From NCBI RefSeq assembly GCF_008931805.1, contig NZ_CP044399.1, forward strand, positions 2,963,370 to 3,027,369: a stretch of DNA of 64,000 bases, in the 5' to 3' direction. The notes under the pieces were generated by a model. That model searched no databases, had not been told where the DNA came from, and saw only the letters and a list, made by a program, of their open reading frames with translations. The translations under genes and the position numbers were made by a program. The stretch's first letter is position 1. Each line of letters opens with the position of its first letter. Shown here one piece after another: positions 48,428 to 55,457 of this stretch. Origin of the DNA: Moritella marina ATCC 15381. GTDB lineage: Bacteria; Pseudomonadota; Gammaproteobacteria; Enterobacterales; Moritellaceae.

Positions 48428-49933
48428 TGTAAGTGCAATATAGTAATGTCACATTCTAACAATTTAGAGATGTCACATTTTGGTATGCTTGATAGTAATT
48501 AATTCAAGCGTCGAGTTGTGCCATGTTGATTACTATGTGCGAAAAAGAACTGCATCGTTTAGGTGTTATTAAAGATATTTGTCATAAGCGGATCACCCAA
48601 GTAGCGGCCGCTACACTGTTAAATTTAACCCGTAGACATGTTCAGCGACTTGTTAATCAATACCGCCTTCATGGCGATATTGGATTAGTCTCTAAACGCC
48701 GTAACATGCCTAGTAATCGGCGTTACCCAACCGAATTTAAAGAACAAATCCTCAACATAGTCAAAGATAAATACAGCGATTTCAAACCCACTTTTGCTTG
48801 TGAGAAACTCTTAGAGAATCACAACATTAGCCTATCTAGCGAAACGCTCCGTCAATGGATGGTTGCAGATGGCCTATGGACTGTTCGCCGTCGTAAAAAA
48901 CGGCAAATCTATCAGCCTCGCTATAGACGCGATTGTGTTGGTGAATTAATTCAAATCGATGGTTCTCATCATGATTGGTTCGAAGGCCGGTCACCTAAAT
49001 GCTGCCTACTCGTTTTTATTGATGATGCGACCAGTAAATTAATGTCCCTTTATTTCTGCGAAGCTGAAACCACCTATGATTATATGAACGTAACCCGTCA
49101 GTATATTGCTGAACATGGGAAACCAATTGCACTCTATAGCGACAAGCATTCCGTCTTTAAAATCAACAGTCCGAGTCGTAAAACCAGTAAGCAAATGACG
49201 CAGTATAGTCGCGCGTTATATGAGTTGAACATCGAGCTTATTTGTGCGAATAGTTCGCAAGCTAAAGGACGTGTCGAACGTGCAAACTTTACTCTGCAAG
49301 ATAGATTAATCAAAGAGATGAGGCTTGCAGGTATCAATACGATTGAAGAAGCTAATGCCTGGGTGCCACACTATATTTCAATCCATAACACCCGCTTTGC
49401 TTGCTTACCTCATAGTACTGACGATAAGCATCGCCTACTCCAAGAATCTAGCATAGAGCTTGATGATATATTTGCGCGTCAGGTGAGCCGTAGCTTAACC
49501 TCATCACTTACACTGCAGTACGATAAAGTCATTTATATACTCACTCCGACTGATAAAGCTAAGTGCTTGGTCGGTAAAAAAGTCATGATTTATGATTACC
49601 CTGACGGCACGCTTTCGATTCAACATTGCGGTGAATCATTTGAATACAGCATATTTGATAAGCTGAGAAATGTTCAGCAAGGTGAGGTTGTGAGTAACAA
49701 ACGATTGGGCGCGGTCTTAGCGGCTGCAAAACGTTCACAGGACGAAAGAGAAAAAGAACCGAGTCGTAACCGCAACTCAAGAATGGCAAGCCGAAAGGCC
49801 CCCAAGCGAGCGATGAACCCGGTTTACCTTACTGACGTAGAGTTCAAGGCAAGTTCATCTCGGGATTAAGGAGATAAACAATGTGACATTTCTAAATAAA
49901 TAACCGATGTGACATTTTAAACTTGCCATAACA
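48428..49933 (+). mobile_element. IS1202-type insertion sequence (1506 bp, 15-bp target duplication)
   Basis: Both ends begin TGT and reach an ATGTCACAT word at the same distance (27 bp): TGTAAGTGCAATATAG on the left and TGTTATGGCAAGTTTA reversed on the right. Each end carries a second ATGTCACAT copy further in. The flanks ACCATAAACATACTC at 48413-48427 and 49934-49948 are identical, a 15-bp target duplication. That length fits the ISTde1 subgroup of the IS1202 family as I remember it. The single transposase gene is intact. Confidence 0.9.
48523..49869 (+). CDS. IS1202-family (ISNCY-type) DDE transposase
   Basis: The protein has 448 residues. N-terminal HTH region (VAAATLLNLTRRHVQRLVNQ), integrase core with Asp in ELIQIDGSHHDWFEGRSP, Asp in ALYSDKHSVFK and Glu in KGRVERANFTLQDRLIKE, and a C-terminal basic tail. 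The spacing and motifs match the ISNCY/IS1202 group rather than IS3 or IS481. It is intact. Confidence 0.88.
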   Translation: MLITMCEKELHRLGVIKDICHKRITQVAAATLLNLTRRHVQRLVNQYRLHGDIGLVSKRRNMPSNRRYPTEFKEQILNIVKDKYSDFKPTFACEKLLENHNISLSSETLRQWMVADGLWTVRRRKKRQIYQPRYRRDCVGELIQIDGSHHDWFEGRSPKCCLLVFIDDATSKLMSLYFCEAETTYDYMNVTRQYIAEHGKPIALYSDKHSVFKINSPSRKTSKQMTQYSRALYELNIELICANSSQAKGRVERANFTLQDRLIKEMRLAGINTIEEANAWVPHYISIHNTRFACLPHSTDDKHRLLQESSIELDDIFARQVSRSLTSSLTLQYDKVIYILTPTDKAKCLVGKKVMIYDYPDGTLSIQHCGESFEYSIFDKLRNVQQGEVVSNKRLGAVLAAAKRSQDEREKEPSRNRNSRMASRKAPKRAMNPVYLTDVEFKASSSRD

Positions 49934-50082
49934 ACCATAAACATACTCACTTAAGAATGCCATTAAAGGACTTATTTATACATGTTAAGTAAGCTATAAC
50001 GGACTAAAAGAGGTGGGATAATTTTGCACTAAATTGGGGAATCAATGTTTCAGCTAAAATAAGCCTGAAACATCTATTTTAT

Positions 50083-50179
50083 CAAGTAACGCCGTAATAA
50101 ACGGTGATAAACGTATGATGTATTTAAGTATTCGAAAGTCGGCACGCGTTTGAAATTCGACTTAATCACGTTGTTAGCT
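50083..50179 (-). other. attC-like integron recombination site
   Basis: Read on the minus strand, 15 bp after the stop of the gene at 50195, the sequence is AGCTAACAACGTGATTAAG, then a stretch ending AAACGCGTG, then CGACTT, and about 95 bp later GGCGTTACTTG. The left end closely resembles VCR-type attC sites (TAACAA..., ...AACGCGTGGC), and position and length fit. The two 7-bp core sites deviate from RYYYAAC and GTTRRRY, and no integrase or second site is seen. Confidence 0.4.
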
Positions 50180-50194
50180 GCTTCCTGTAATAAG

Positions 50195-51124
50195 CTATTC
50201 ATGAGCTAAAATATATAGGTCATCTAACTTCCTATGCAAGCTAAGCCTAGTTGCCATTGAGCATAAAACTAAATGACTTAATTCCTCAGGAAATTTCCAA
50301 TCTTTATATGCCACTAGGCTATCGCTATCGGCGTCTTCAATTACATGATTAATAATTGTAAATATTTGATCGTATTTTTGATTGAGAGCCGCATTACTAT
50401 TTAGAGGAAATGCTGAGTGAGCCAACCTAGATTTTTCTAGTTTAAGTAGTTCATTTGCTCTTTCAAAAATAGGTTTCACCTTTAAATATTCGGCCTCATA
50501 ATTATAGAACCACTCATTTTCAAGCCATGCCTTATCCCATATTTTCCGCCAATCTTCAAAGCCGACACGCTTATTTAGTTGATAACATGCCCAACGAAAA
50601 GCAGGAGCAGCGCCGATATCTTCAGATTTTTTAGGTTTACCAAATATCTCATCGAAGTTTTGATATTCACCATCAGCTTTCTTTAAGAATTTTTCGTATT
50701 CTTTTTCACTAAATTCGCAAATTCCAAATCGAATAATAGACAAAATTGCTCTGCTAGATGAACGTCCCCAGCGAACATTATTTTCCCCATAATTTGCTAA
50801 CATTTCACTGCCATTAGAGAGGACATGCCTTAATGGCCTAGGATTAGTTCCGCCTCTATGATAATTGTCAAAGCACTCAATATCTCTAGTCCACTTACCC
50901 CAAAGTTCAAAACTAATTTCGGAAAGTGCTGATGAAGCTTCTTGTAGCTCCTTAACTAGTTCTGTATATTTTAATGTTGCAGATAAATGATGACTCGCAA
51001 GCGCATTTGATTCTGAAATCGATATGGCTTGCTTGCTTATACGTAGTGAAATAATTGCTGCTATTGCAGCCCCTATCGACGCAATAGCGGACAAGAATGT
51101 AGGTACGATCTCAAACCAACTCAT
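50195..51124 (-). CDS. Hypothetical protein with N-terminal TM helix
   Basis: This is a 309-residue protein. One TM helix near 8-28 (FLSAIASIGAAIAAIISL) is followed by a short coil (about 35-70) and a large soluble helical domain. No catalytic motif is recognised. It is the second gene of a pair with the membrane protein at 51165 (40-bp gap). Low GC and lone occurrence suggest accessory origin, possibly a gene cassette. Confidence 0.65.
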   Translation of the reverse strand: MSWFEIVPTFLSAIASIGAAIAAIISLRISKQAISISESNALASHHLSATLKYTELVKELQEASSALSEISFELWGKWTRDIECFDNYHRGGTNPRPLRHVLSNGSEMLANYGENNVRWGRSSSRAILSIIRFGICEFSEKEYEKFLKKADGEYQNFDEIFGKPKKSEDIGAAPAFRWACYQLNKRVGFEDWRKIWDKAWLENEWFYNYEAEYLKVKPIFERANELLKLEKSRLAHSAFPLNSNAALNQKYDQIFTIINHVIEDADSDSLVAYKDWKFPEELSHLVLCSMATRLSLHRKLDDLYILAHE

Positions 51125-51164
51125 TTATATTCATTTCCTTTAATGAGAACAAGTAAAATATTTA

Positions 51165-51584
51165 TTAAGTTTTAATCCATTCGATCCACGGGAGCACAAA
51201 ACCAAAGAACTCAATCATAGTGCCGAAAACAAAAGTGTAAAATACCATAGAGATCCAGAATGGAGCTGCTGAGATGAAAACTCGTATCCCATGGAATTTT
51301 TTCTCCAAGCGCCCAGTTAATTCCTTTAACTCATCGTCTTTAGGATACTCTTTACGCAACCCTCTCAATATTATGAGCGAAGGAGGGAATGACCTATAAC
51401 CATATATATACATTGGAACAATTAAGAAACTACCAACAAAACACACTTTCCATGGTTGAGCAAATTGAAGTGATGTTAAGGTTAGTAAAAATGTTGTAAT
51501 TCCAAATATCCAATTAAGCCAGTCAATATGCTTTTTGGCTTCGACTTCATATTCTTGCTCTGTAAGTAGTTTGTCTTTATACAT
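51165..51584 (-). CDS. Hypothetical membrane protein
   Basis: This 139-residue protein has about four hydrophobic segments (WIFGITTFLLTLTSL, VCFVGSFLIVPMYIYG, VFISAAPFWISMVFYTFVFG, FFGFVLPWI). Family unknown. It lies upstream of and probably cotranscribed with 50195-51124, so the pair may act together at the membrane. Confidence 0.65.
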   Translation of the reverse strand: MYKDKLLTEQEYEVEAKKHIDWLNWIFGITTFLLTLTSLQFAQPWKVCFVGSFLIVPMYIYGYRSFPPSLIILRGLRKEYPKDDELKELTGRLEKKFHGIRVFISAAPFWISMVFYTFVFGTMIEFFGFVLPWIEWIKT

Positions 51585-52087
51585 TACCTTATCCGCATCC
51601 CTTTAAACACCCTATATCATTGATAATACTGGGTAACATTTGTTTTGTTAATCTTTTGATATACCTAAACGAAAATAAAGACTATTTGAATCCAAAATGT
51701 GACTGAGATTACAAATAAGTACACGTAATTCCAGCAAGGAAAGTAATGTAATGTAGAAAATCAATGTTCACGTTATATTTTATCCGAAACATAAATGCAC
51801 TAGTTTAGTTCAGAATCATCTTGGGGATATATGGTATATTTAAAGGCTTAAGCTGTAAGAAATAAGGAGCTAATGAGACATTTTAATCGAGTGCCGCTCT
51901 GGCACTACGCATTAGAGTCATTATGTTCAATAGACCCTATTTCGCTGAATTTATCTCTAAATCAAAAAAGCCTCCAACTAGGAGGCCAAATTCAATGAAC
52001 CACTACACAACGAACAATAAAACAAAACGTATCTTTGCAGTTCCGCTGGCTAAACTTGTTAGATTCACTCTACTCAATCATTGATGA
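51585..52087. other. 503-bp intergenic region
   Basis: It holds a small stem (AGTGCC / GGCACT near 51900) and a 41-codon plus-strand frame from ATG 51873 with AAGGAG upstream. That frame runs straight through the terminator at 51961-52000, so I do not call it. No other gene is seen. Confidence 0.5.
51961..52000 (-). terminator. Repeated terminator element, copy 4 (variant)
   Basis: On the minus strand: TTCATTGAATTTGGCCTCC, loop, GGAGGC, T6, GAT. The 5' part matches copies 2 and 3; the tail after GAT has diverged. It would terminate the small repeat-protein gene. Confidence 0.75.
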
Positions 52088-52324
52088 TTACCAATCATCA
52101 AATCCCCCGCCACTACTAAATGAATCATCGAAGCTACTTCCAAAACTATCATCGATGCCACTACTAAATGAATCATCGAAGCCACTTCCAAAACTATCAT
52201 CGATGCCACTACTAAATGAATCATCGATGCCACTACTTATGGAGTCGTGACTAAAATCAGTGCAACTTTCCTCGCTAGCCGAGGTATCAGAAAATAATCC
52301 TGTAAACCAACTAAAAATACTCAT
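52088..52324 (-). CDS. Small Ser/Gly/Asp repeat protein
   Basis: This 78-residue protein starts MSIFSWFTGLFSD and is then built from repeats of SSGIDDSF and GSGFDDSF, ending GGFDDW. The DNA repeats in 48-bp blocks (GAATCATCGA-type units). AGGGAG lies 6 bp before the ATG and a terminator follows, so I believe it is real. It is very acidic and low complexity; its function is unknown. Confidence 0.65.
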   Translation of the reverse strand: MSIFSWFTGLFSDTSASEESCTDFSHDSISSGIDDSFSSGIDDSFGSGFDDSFSSGIDDSFGSSFDDSFSSGGGFDDW

Positions 52325-52671
52325 ACGTTCTCCCTGTAAAATCTAACGTTTTGTATAGCAGGACGTCTCGATGTCCCACATCGATTCACCCTAGTAAGTA
52401 GTGACCAATATATAATTGATTCTATTTAATTTTTAATTCAGCTCAAGAAAAAATAAGACTCCGCTCTGATAAAAGAGTGATTCAACTAAGAAATCAACAA
52501 ATAATGCTATATAAAACCATCATTTATAATTAACCACGGCGGCACTTTGGCGGCATAGAATGGGTCGTATTGGACATATATGGACAGGGCTACCGATTAC
52601 AAAAAATTAAAACTGTAAATTCATCCAGTGGTGTTTTGGGCTTCAACTCCCCCCGCCCCTAGCAACATTTC

Positions 52672-52758
52672 CAACCCAATAAAAAAGCGAACCCTACTTT
52701 CGCAGGACTTGCTCTGATCACTTCATGTCTTTAGCGCTGTTACACGCTAAATTAACCA
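52672..52758. terminator. gcvP-downstream terminator, copy A
   Basis: AAAAAAGCGA, CCCT, loop, AGG, CTTGCTC forms a hairpin preceded by an A-run, and a second stem TTTAGCG / CGCTAAA follows. The 86-bp unit is almost identical to 53560-53646. Here it is still joined to gcvP coding sequence. Confidence 0.8.
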
Positions 52759-52761
52759 AAA

Positions 52762-52912
52762 TTAATCGTTATACGCTTCAATTTCTGGGCATTAGCAGAA
52801 TAAGTTACGGTCGCCATACACATCATCGATGCGGTTTACTGTAGGCCAGAACTTGTCTTTCTTCACGTAAGGTGCTGGGTAAACCGCCGTTTCATGGTCA
52901 TAAGCACGATCC
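52762..52912 (-). pseudogene. gcvP: 3' fragment of gcvP (glycine decarboxylase P protein)
   Basis: Minus-strand translation gives [15 protein letters not shown], then [18 protein letters not shown] and RNLFC, then a TAA, then CPEIEAYND and the ancestral TAA at 52762-52764. This is the very conserved GcvP C-terminus with a Ser-to-stop change (TCA to TAA is enough). Homology ends near 52912, so the remaining ~900 residues are absent. It is non-functional here; an intact gcvP presumably lies elsewhere, predicted beyond the right edge. Confidence 0.88.
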
Positions 52913-53077
52913 TGATTTAACTTTAGTTAATATAAGTTCTATTGTTAAAATAAATTAACGCCCCACAAAACACCTCTTAAGTAATACTTAGTGATAGACT
53001 TACATTTCAATATTAAAATGCACAATTTTTGTGCGTCATTTAACTATAAAACCATAAATTAAAAGGATTATTAATAA

Positions 53078-53542
53078 ATGAATGTGATTAAAACACTAAT
53101 GCTACTAAGCATGGCCTTCGTGATGACGGGCTGTGCGACAAGACTCGAAGCTACTGTATCTCCGGGTCAGTCATTAGATAATTTAAATCAAAGTAAAATT
53201 TATGTTGTACCTTTCGCACCAGATAAACGTAATTTACATTATATTATTGCAGATAAACTTACTTTACTCGGTCACCCTGCAACACCTCTAGATTCAAATG
53301 AAGTCCCAAAAGATGCTGATATTAGAATTACCTATGTAGATAACTGGCAGTGGGATATGACCAATTACTTAATCAAAATTAAAATTGATTTTAGGAATGC
53401 AGAAAGTAAACAATTATTAGTAACCGGAGAATCATTTAGAACATCATTAGTTCGTAAGGACCCTGATTATATGATTCAGGAAGCACTCGAGAAAATATTA
53501 CAAGAATCAGGTATTCCATATCATCACTTCCCTAAAGAATAA
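53078..53542 (+). CDS. Hypothetical lipoprotein (DUF4136-like)
   Basis: This is a 154-residue lipoprotein (AFVMTGC) with a beta-alpha layout (KIYVVPFAPDKRNLHY, ADIRITYVDNWQWDM) similar to DUF4136 or LptE-like envelope lipoproteins. AAAGG lies before ATG 53078. It converges on the terminator at 53560, which in the ancestral order would also have served gcvP. Confidence 0.7.
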   Translation: MNVIKTLMLLSMAFVMTGCATRLEATVSPGQSLDNLNQSKIYVVPFAPDKRNLHYIIADKLTLLGHPATPLDSNEVPKDADIRITYVDNWQWDMTNYLIKIKIDFRNAESKQLLVTGESFRTSLVRKDPDYMIQEALEKILQESGIPYHHFPKE

Positions 53543-53559
53543 CTGATTGTAAATTAATC

Positions 53560-53646
53560 CAACCCAACAAAAAAGCGAGCCCTACTTTCGCAGGACTCGC
53601 TCTAATCACTTCATGTCTTTAGCGCTGTTACACGCTAAATTAACCA
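53560..53646. terminator. gcvP-downstream terminator, copy B, abutting the Tn7-like end
   Basis: The same double hairpin as copy A (GCGAG / CTCGC, then TTTAGCG / CGCTAAA). Identity with copy A runs to AACCA at 53642-53646 and stops exactly where the transposon's TGT begins. AACCA is the predicted 5-bp target duplication. Confidence 0.85.
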
Positions 53647-53653
53647 TGTCGCC

Positions 53654-53743
53654 GTGTATTAAAAAAATAGACAAAGCTGCTCACGAAGCCTTATTGGTCT
53701 CTTCCAAAAGTAACTGTATAGTGTATTTAAATTTTAGACAAAC
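53654..53743. promoter_or_regulatory. Putative TnsB-binding repeats of the transposon left end
   Basis: Two 23-bp sites at 53654 and 53721 share GTGTATT, AAA and TAGACAAA at the same positions (18 of 23 identical). A weaker third (ATTGGACAATAA) lies near 53858. Repeats of about this size, spaced along the end, are how Tn7-family TnsB binds. Confidence 0.65.
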
Positions 53744-53812
53744 TTAATTTTATTACCGTTAAAAGGTAATCTGGTCATTGCTTTCACCACCTTTGTGAAT
53801 GGATGAAAGCTA

Positions 53813-53846
53813 AGATGGTGTCAGAGTTCAGATGGTGTCAGTGTTC
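53813..53846. repeat. 17-bp direct repeat inside the transposon left end
   Basis: AGATGGTGTCAGAGTTC is followed at once by AGATGGTGTCAGTGTTC. It lies between the TnsB-like repeats and the first cargo gene, in the 397-bp region 53543-53939 that otherwise holds only the end sequences. Confidence 0.7.
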
Positions 53847-53939
53847 AGTAACTAATTATTGGACAATAACCGAATTAGAGCATAAGACTAACTCGCCTCA
53901 TCCGGATAAGGAAAATTTCTGGAAACCTTAAACTTGTTA

Positions 53940-55184
53940 TTACTTTTCTTTCCTCATGAAGAAATCATAATTCAAAAGACACTTTATCAGCTGATTTAGT
54001 GAATGCATTAAACGGTATGAATCAAGTATTTTACGAGTAAAGCCTAGAAAATATATCTCATTTGGTTTTTCTTGTTTCATACCTTCCTGCCTCGGGAAAT
54101 ATGTAATCATTTGAGAGACTTCATCGTACTCTGCTTTATAATGAGCCACAGCATTCCTCAACTGATTGTCCGCTACACTTTTTGAGATAGGCAACCAAGT
54201 ATCATCAATAAACTCTATTTTTTTACCAAATGGCTTATTGGCAAAGTCATTCAAACTTTTAATTTTATCATCTGAAAATTTATTATGATTCTTACGTTTT
54301 AGTAAGTTATTTACGCCCGCTACGAGTACAATTTGCCTAGATATTATCTCAGAAATATCTTTATAAAGGTCTTTGTAGTTTTTAAACTCGCGGGATGACA
54401 CCCTATATGGGACCTTTTCATCTCCACCAATATATTCTTTGTCGTAATCCAAAAACAATGCAGGTCTTAATGCAAGCTCTAACTCCAAAATCCTTGGGTA
54501 TATTTCGAAGCAGTCTTCCTGAAGGTTAAAGAGAAACTTTGATTCTATTAACTCTTTAACAAAAGAATCCATTTTATTTTTGTCGGTTGCGATAATTTCA
54601 TTGAATGTAGTCAGGTATAGGCTCACATCTTCTGAGTTAGATGTTGGTGTTGAAAAAGGATAAAAAACCTTCGCAATGATACAGTACATCATCATATTAA
54701 TATCACAGTCTTTAAATGATTTAGCAGGCTCATTAAACTCTTTGTCTGCAAGCTCAGAGAGGATTTTATTTCTTTTTCTTTTATGTAAATTTACTACCCG
54801 CTCAATCACCTCATGCTTTTTATACAGATCATTTAAAGCATTCAATCTAAAGTTATGAATTTCAAAATTTTCCTGACCTATTCGACCAATAGCCTTAAGG
54901 AAAGGAGTCTGCCCCATAACATAAGGTTCAAATGATACAGGGAAGTCAATATGAAGATCGATAAATGGATTTTCCCCTGTAAAATGCTCTTCTAATGGAT
55001 AACTTTCAGCCCCATACAATTTGGGCTTTTTCCCCTGTTCAACTGTTAGTTCGATTGCAGAACCACAAGAGGGACATGCAAACCTGAAAGGCTGAACATC
55101 ACGATTAGACATTCCAAACCGGCAGTCTACTAGCCCTTCACATGTTCGACACTTTAATCTTTCGTTAAAATTCACTATGTACAT
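53940..55184 (-). CDS. Zinc-ribbon protein with HEPN-like RxxxxH motif, probable defence cargo
   Basis: The protein has 414 residues. Cys12, Cys15, Cys37 and Cys40 form a CxxC/CxxC zinc ribbon. The middle is helical. Near the C-terminus R343-NAVA-H348, within long helices, matches the RxxxxH motif of HEPN ribonucleases. I do not recognise the family as a whole. It lies 273 bp after the helicase gene on the same strand inside the Tn7-like element; a nuclease triggered by infection is a reasonable guess, not shown. It could instead be an RNA-binding or sensor partner. Confidence 0.7.
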   Translation of the reverse strand: MYIVNFNERLKCRTCEGLVDCRFGMSNRDVQPFRFACPSCGSAIELTVEQGKKPKLYGAESYPLEEHFTGENPFIDLHIDFPVSFEPYVMGQTPFLKAIGRIGQENFEIHNFRLNALNDLYKKHEVIERVVNLHKRKRNKILSELADKEFNEPAKSFKDCDINMMMYCIIAKVFYPFSTPTSNSEDVSLYLTTFNEIIATDKNKMDSFVKELIESKFLFNLQEDCFEIYPRILELELALRPALFLDYDKEYIGGDEKVPYRVSSREFKNYKDLYKDISEIISRQIVLVAGVNNLLKRKNHNKFSDDKIKSLNDFANKPFGKKIEFIDDTWLPISKSVADNQLRNAVAHYKAEYDEVSQMITYFPRQEGMKQEKPNEIYFLGFTRKILDSYRLMHSLNQLIKCLLNYDFFMRKEK

Positions 55185-55457
55185 CTCGCTTAAAATTCAT
55201 AACGCTTATTAAACGTAACTTTTCCATCTACCTTGTTTATCCACCATAAGAAATTTAAGCAATATTAACAATTTATATTATTAATACGCGTAAAAATAGA
55301 AGTCACGGTAAATCAACCTAATAACACATTAACTAATCATTTACGTCAAACAGCATATAATATTCGCATTCAGAAAGTGCTTAAGCTTAAATTAGTGGCT
55401 AATATTCCTTAGCCACTACAATGAACAAAATGCTATTTTCTCAATCCATCAATGAAT
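55185..55457. other. 273-bp intergenic region between cargo genes
   Basis: The helicase terminator lies here; the remaining AT-rich sequence upstream of 55184 may hold a separate promoter for the HEPN-like gene. Confidence 0.5.
55394..55417 (-). terminator. Hairpin after the helicase gene
   Basis: A perfect stem AGTGGCTAA / TTAGCCACT with a 6-nt loop lies 40 bp past the helicase stop. The U-run is poor, so it may only attenuate transcription. Confidence 0.6.

Larger units (their letters stand above)
52325..53077. other. 753-bp region with no intact gene
   Basis: It contains the gcvP-downstream terminator copy and the gcvP 3' fragment listed separately. The parts at 52325-52612 and 52913-53077 show no gene; the latter should hold the promoter of the lipoprotein gene. 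Confidence 0.6.

Noticed and set aside
51873-51998. 41-codon frame with a good ribosome site
   Set aside because: It reads through a terminator hairpin that is part of a repeated family, and the composition is not protein-like.
50000-53600. Chromosomal superintegron
   Set aside because: Only one attC-like site with poor core boxes; no integrase and no array of sites between the genes.
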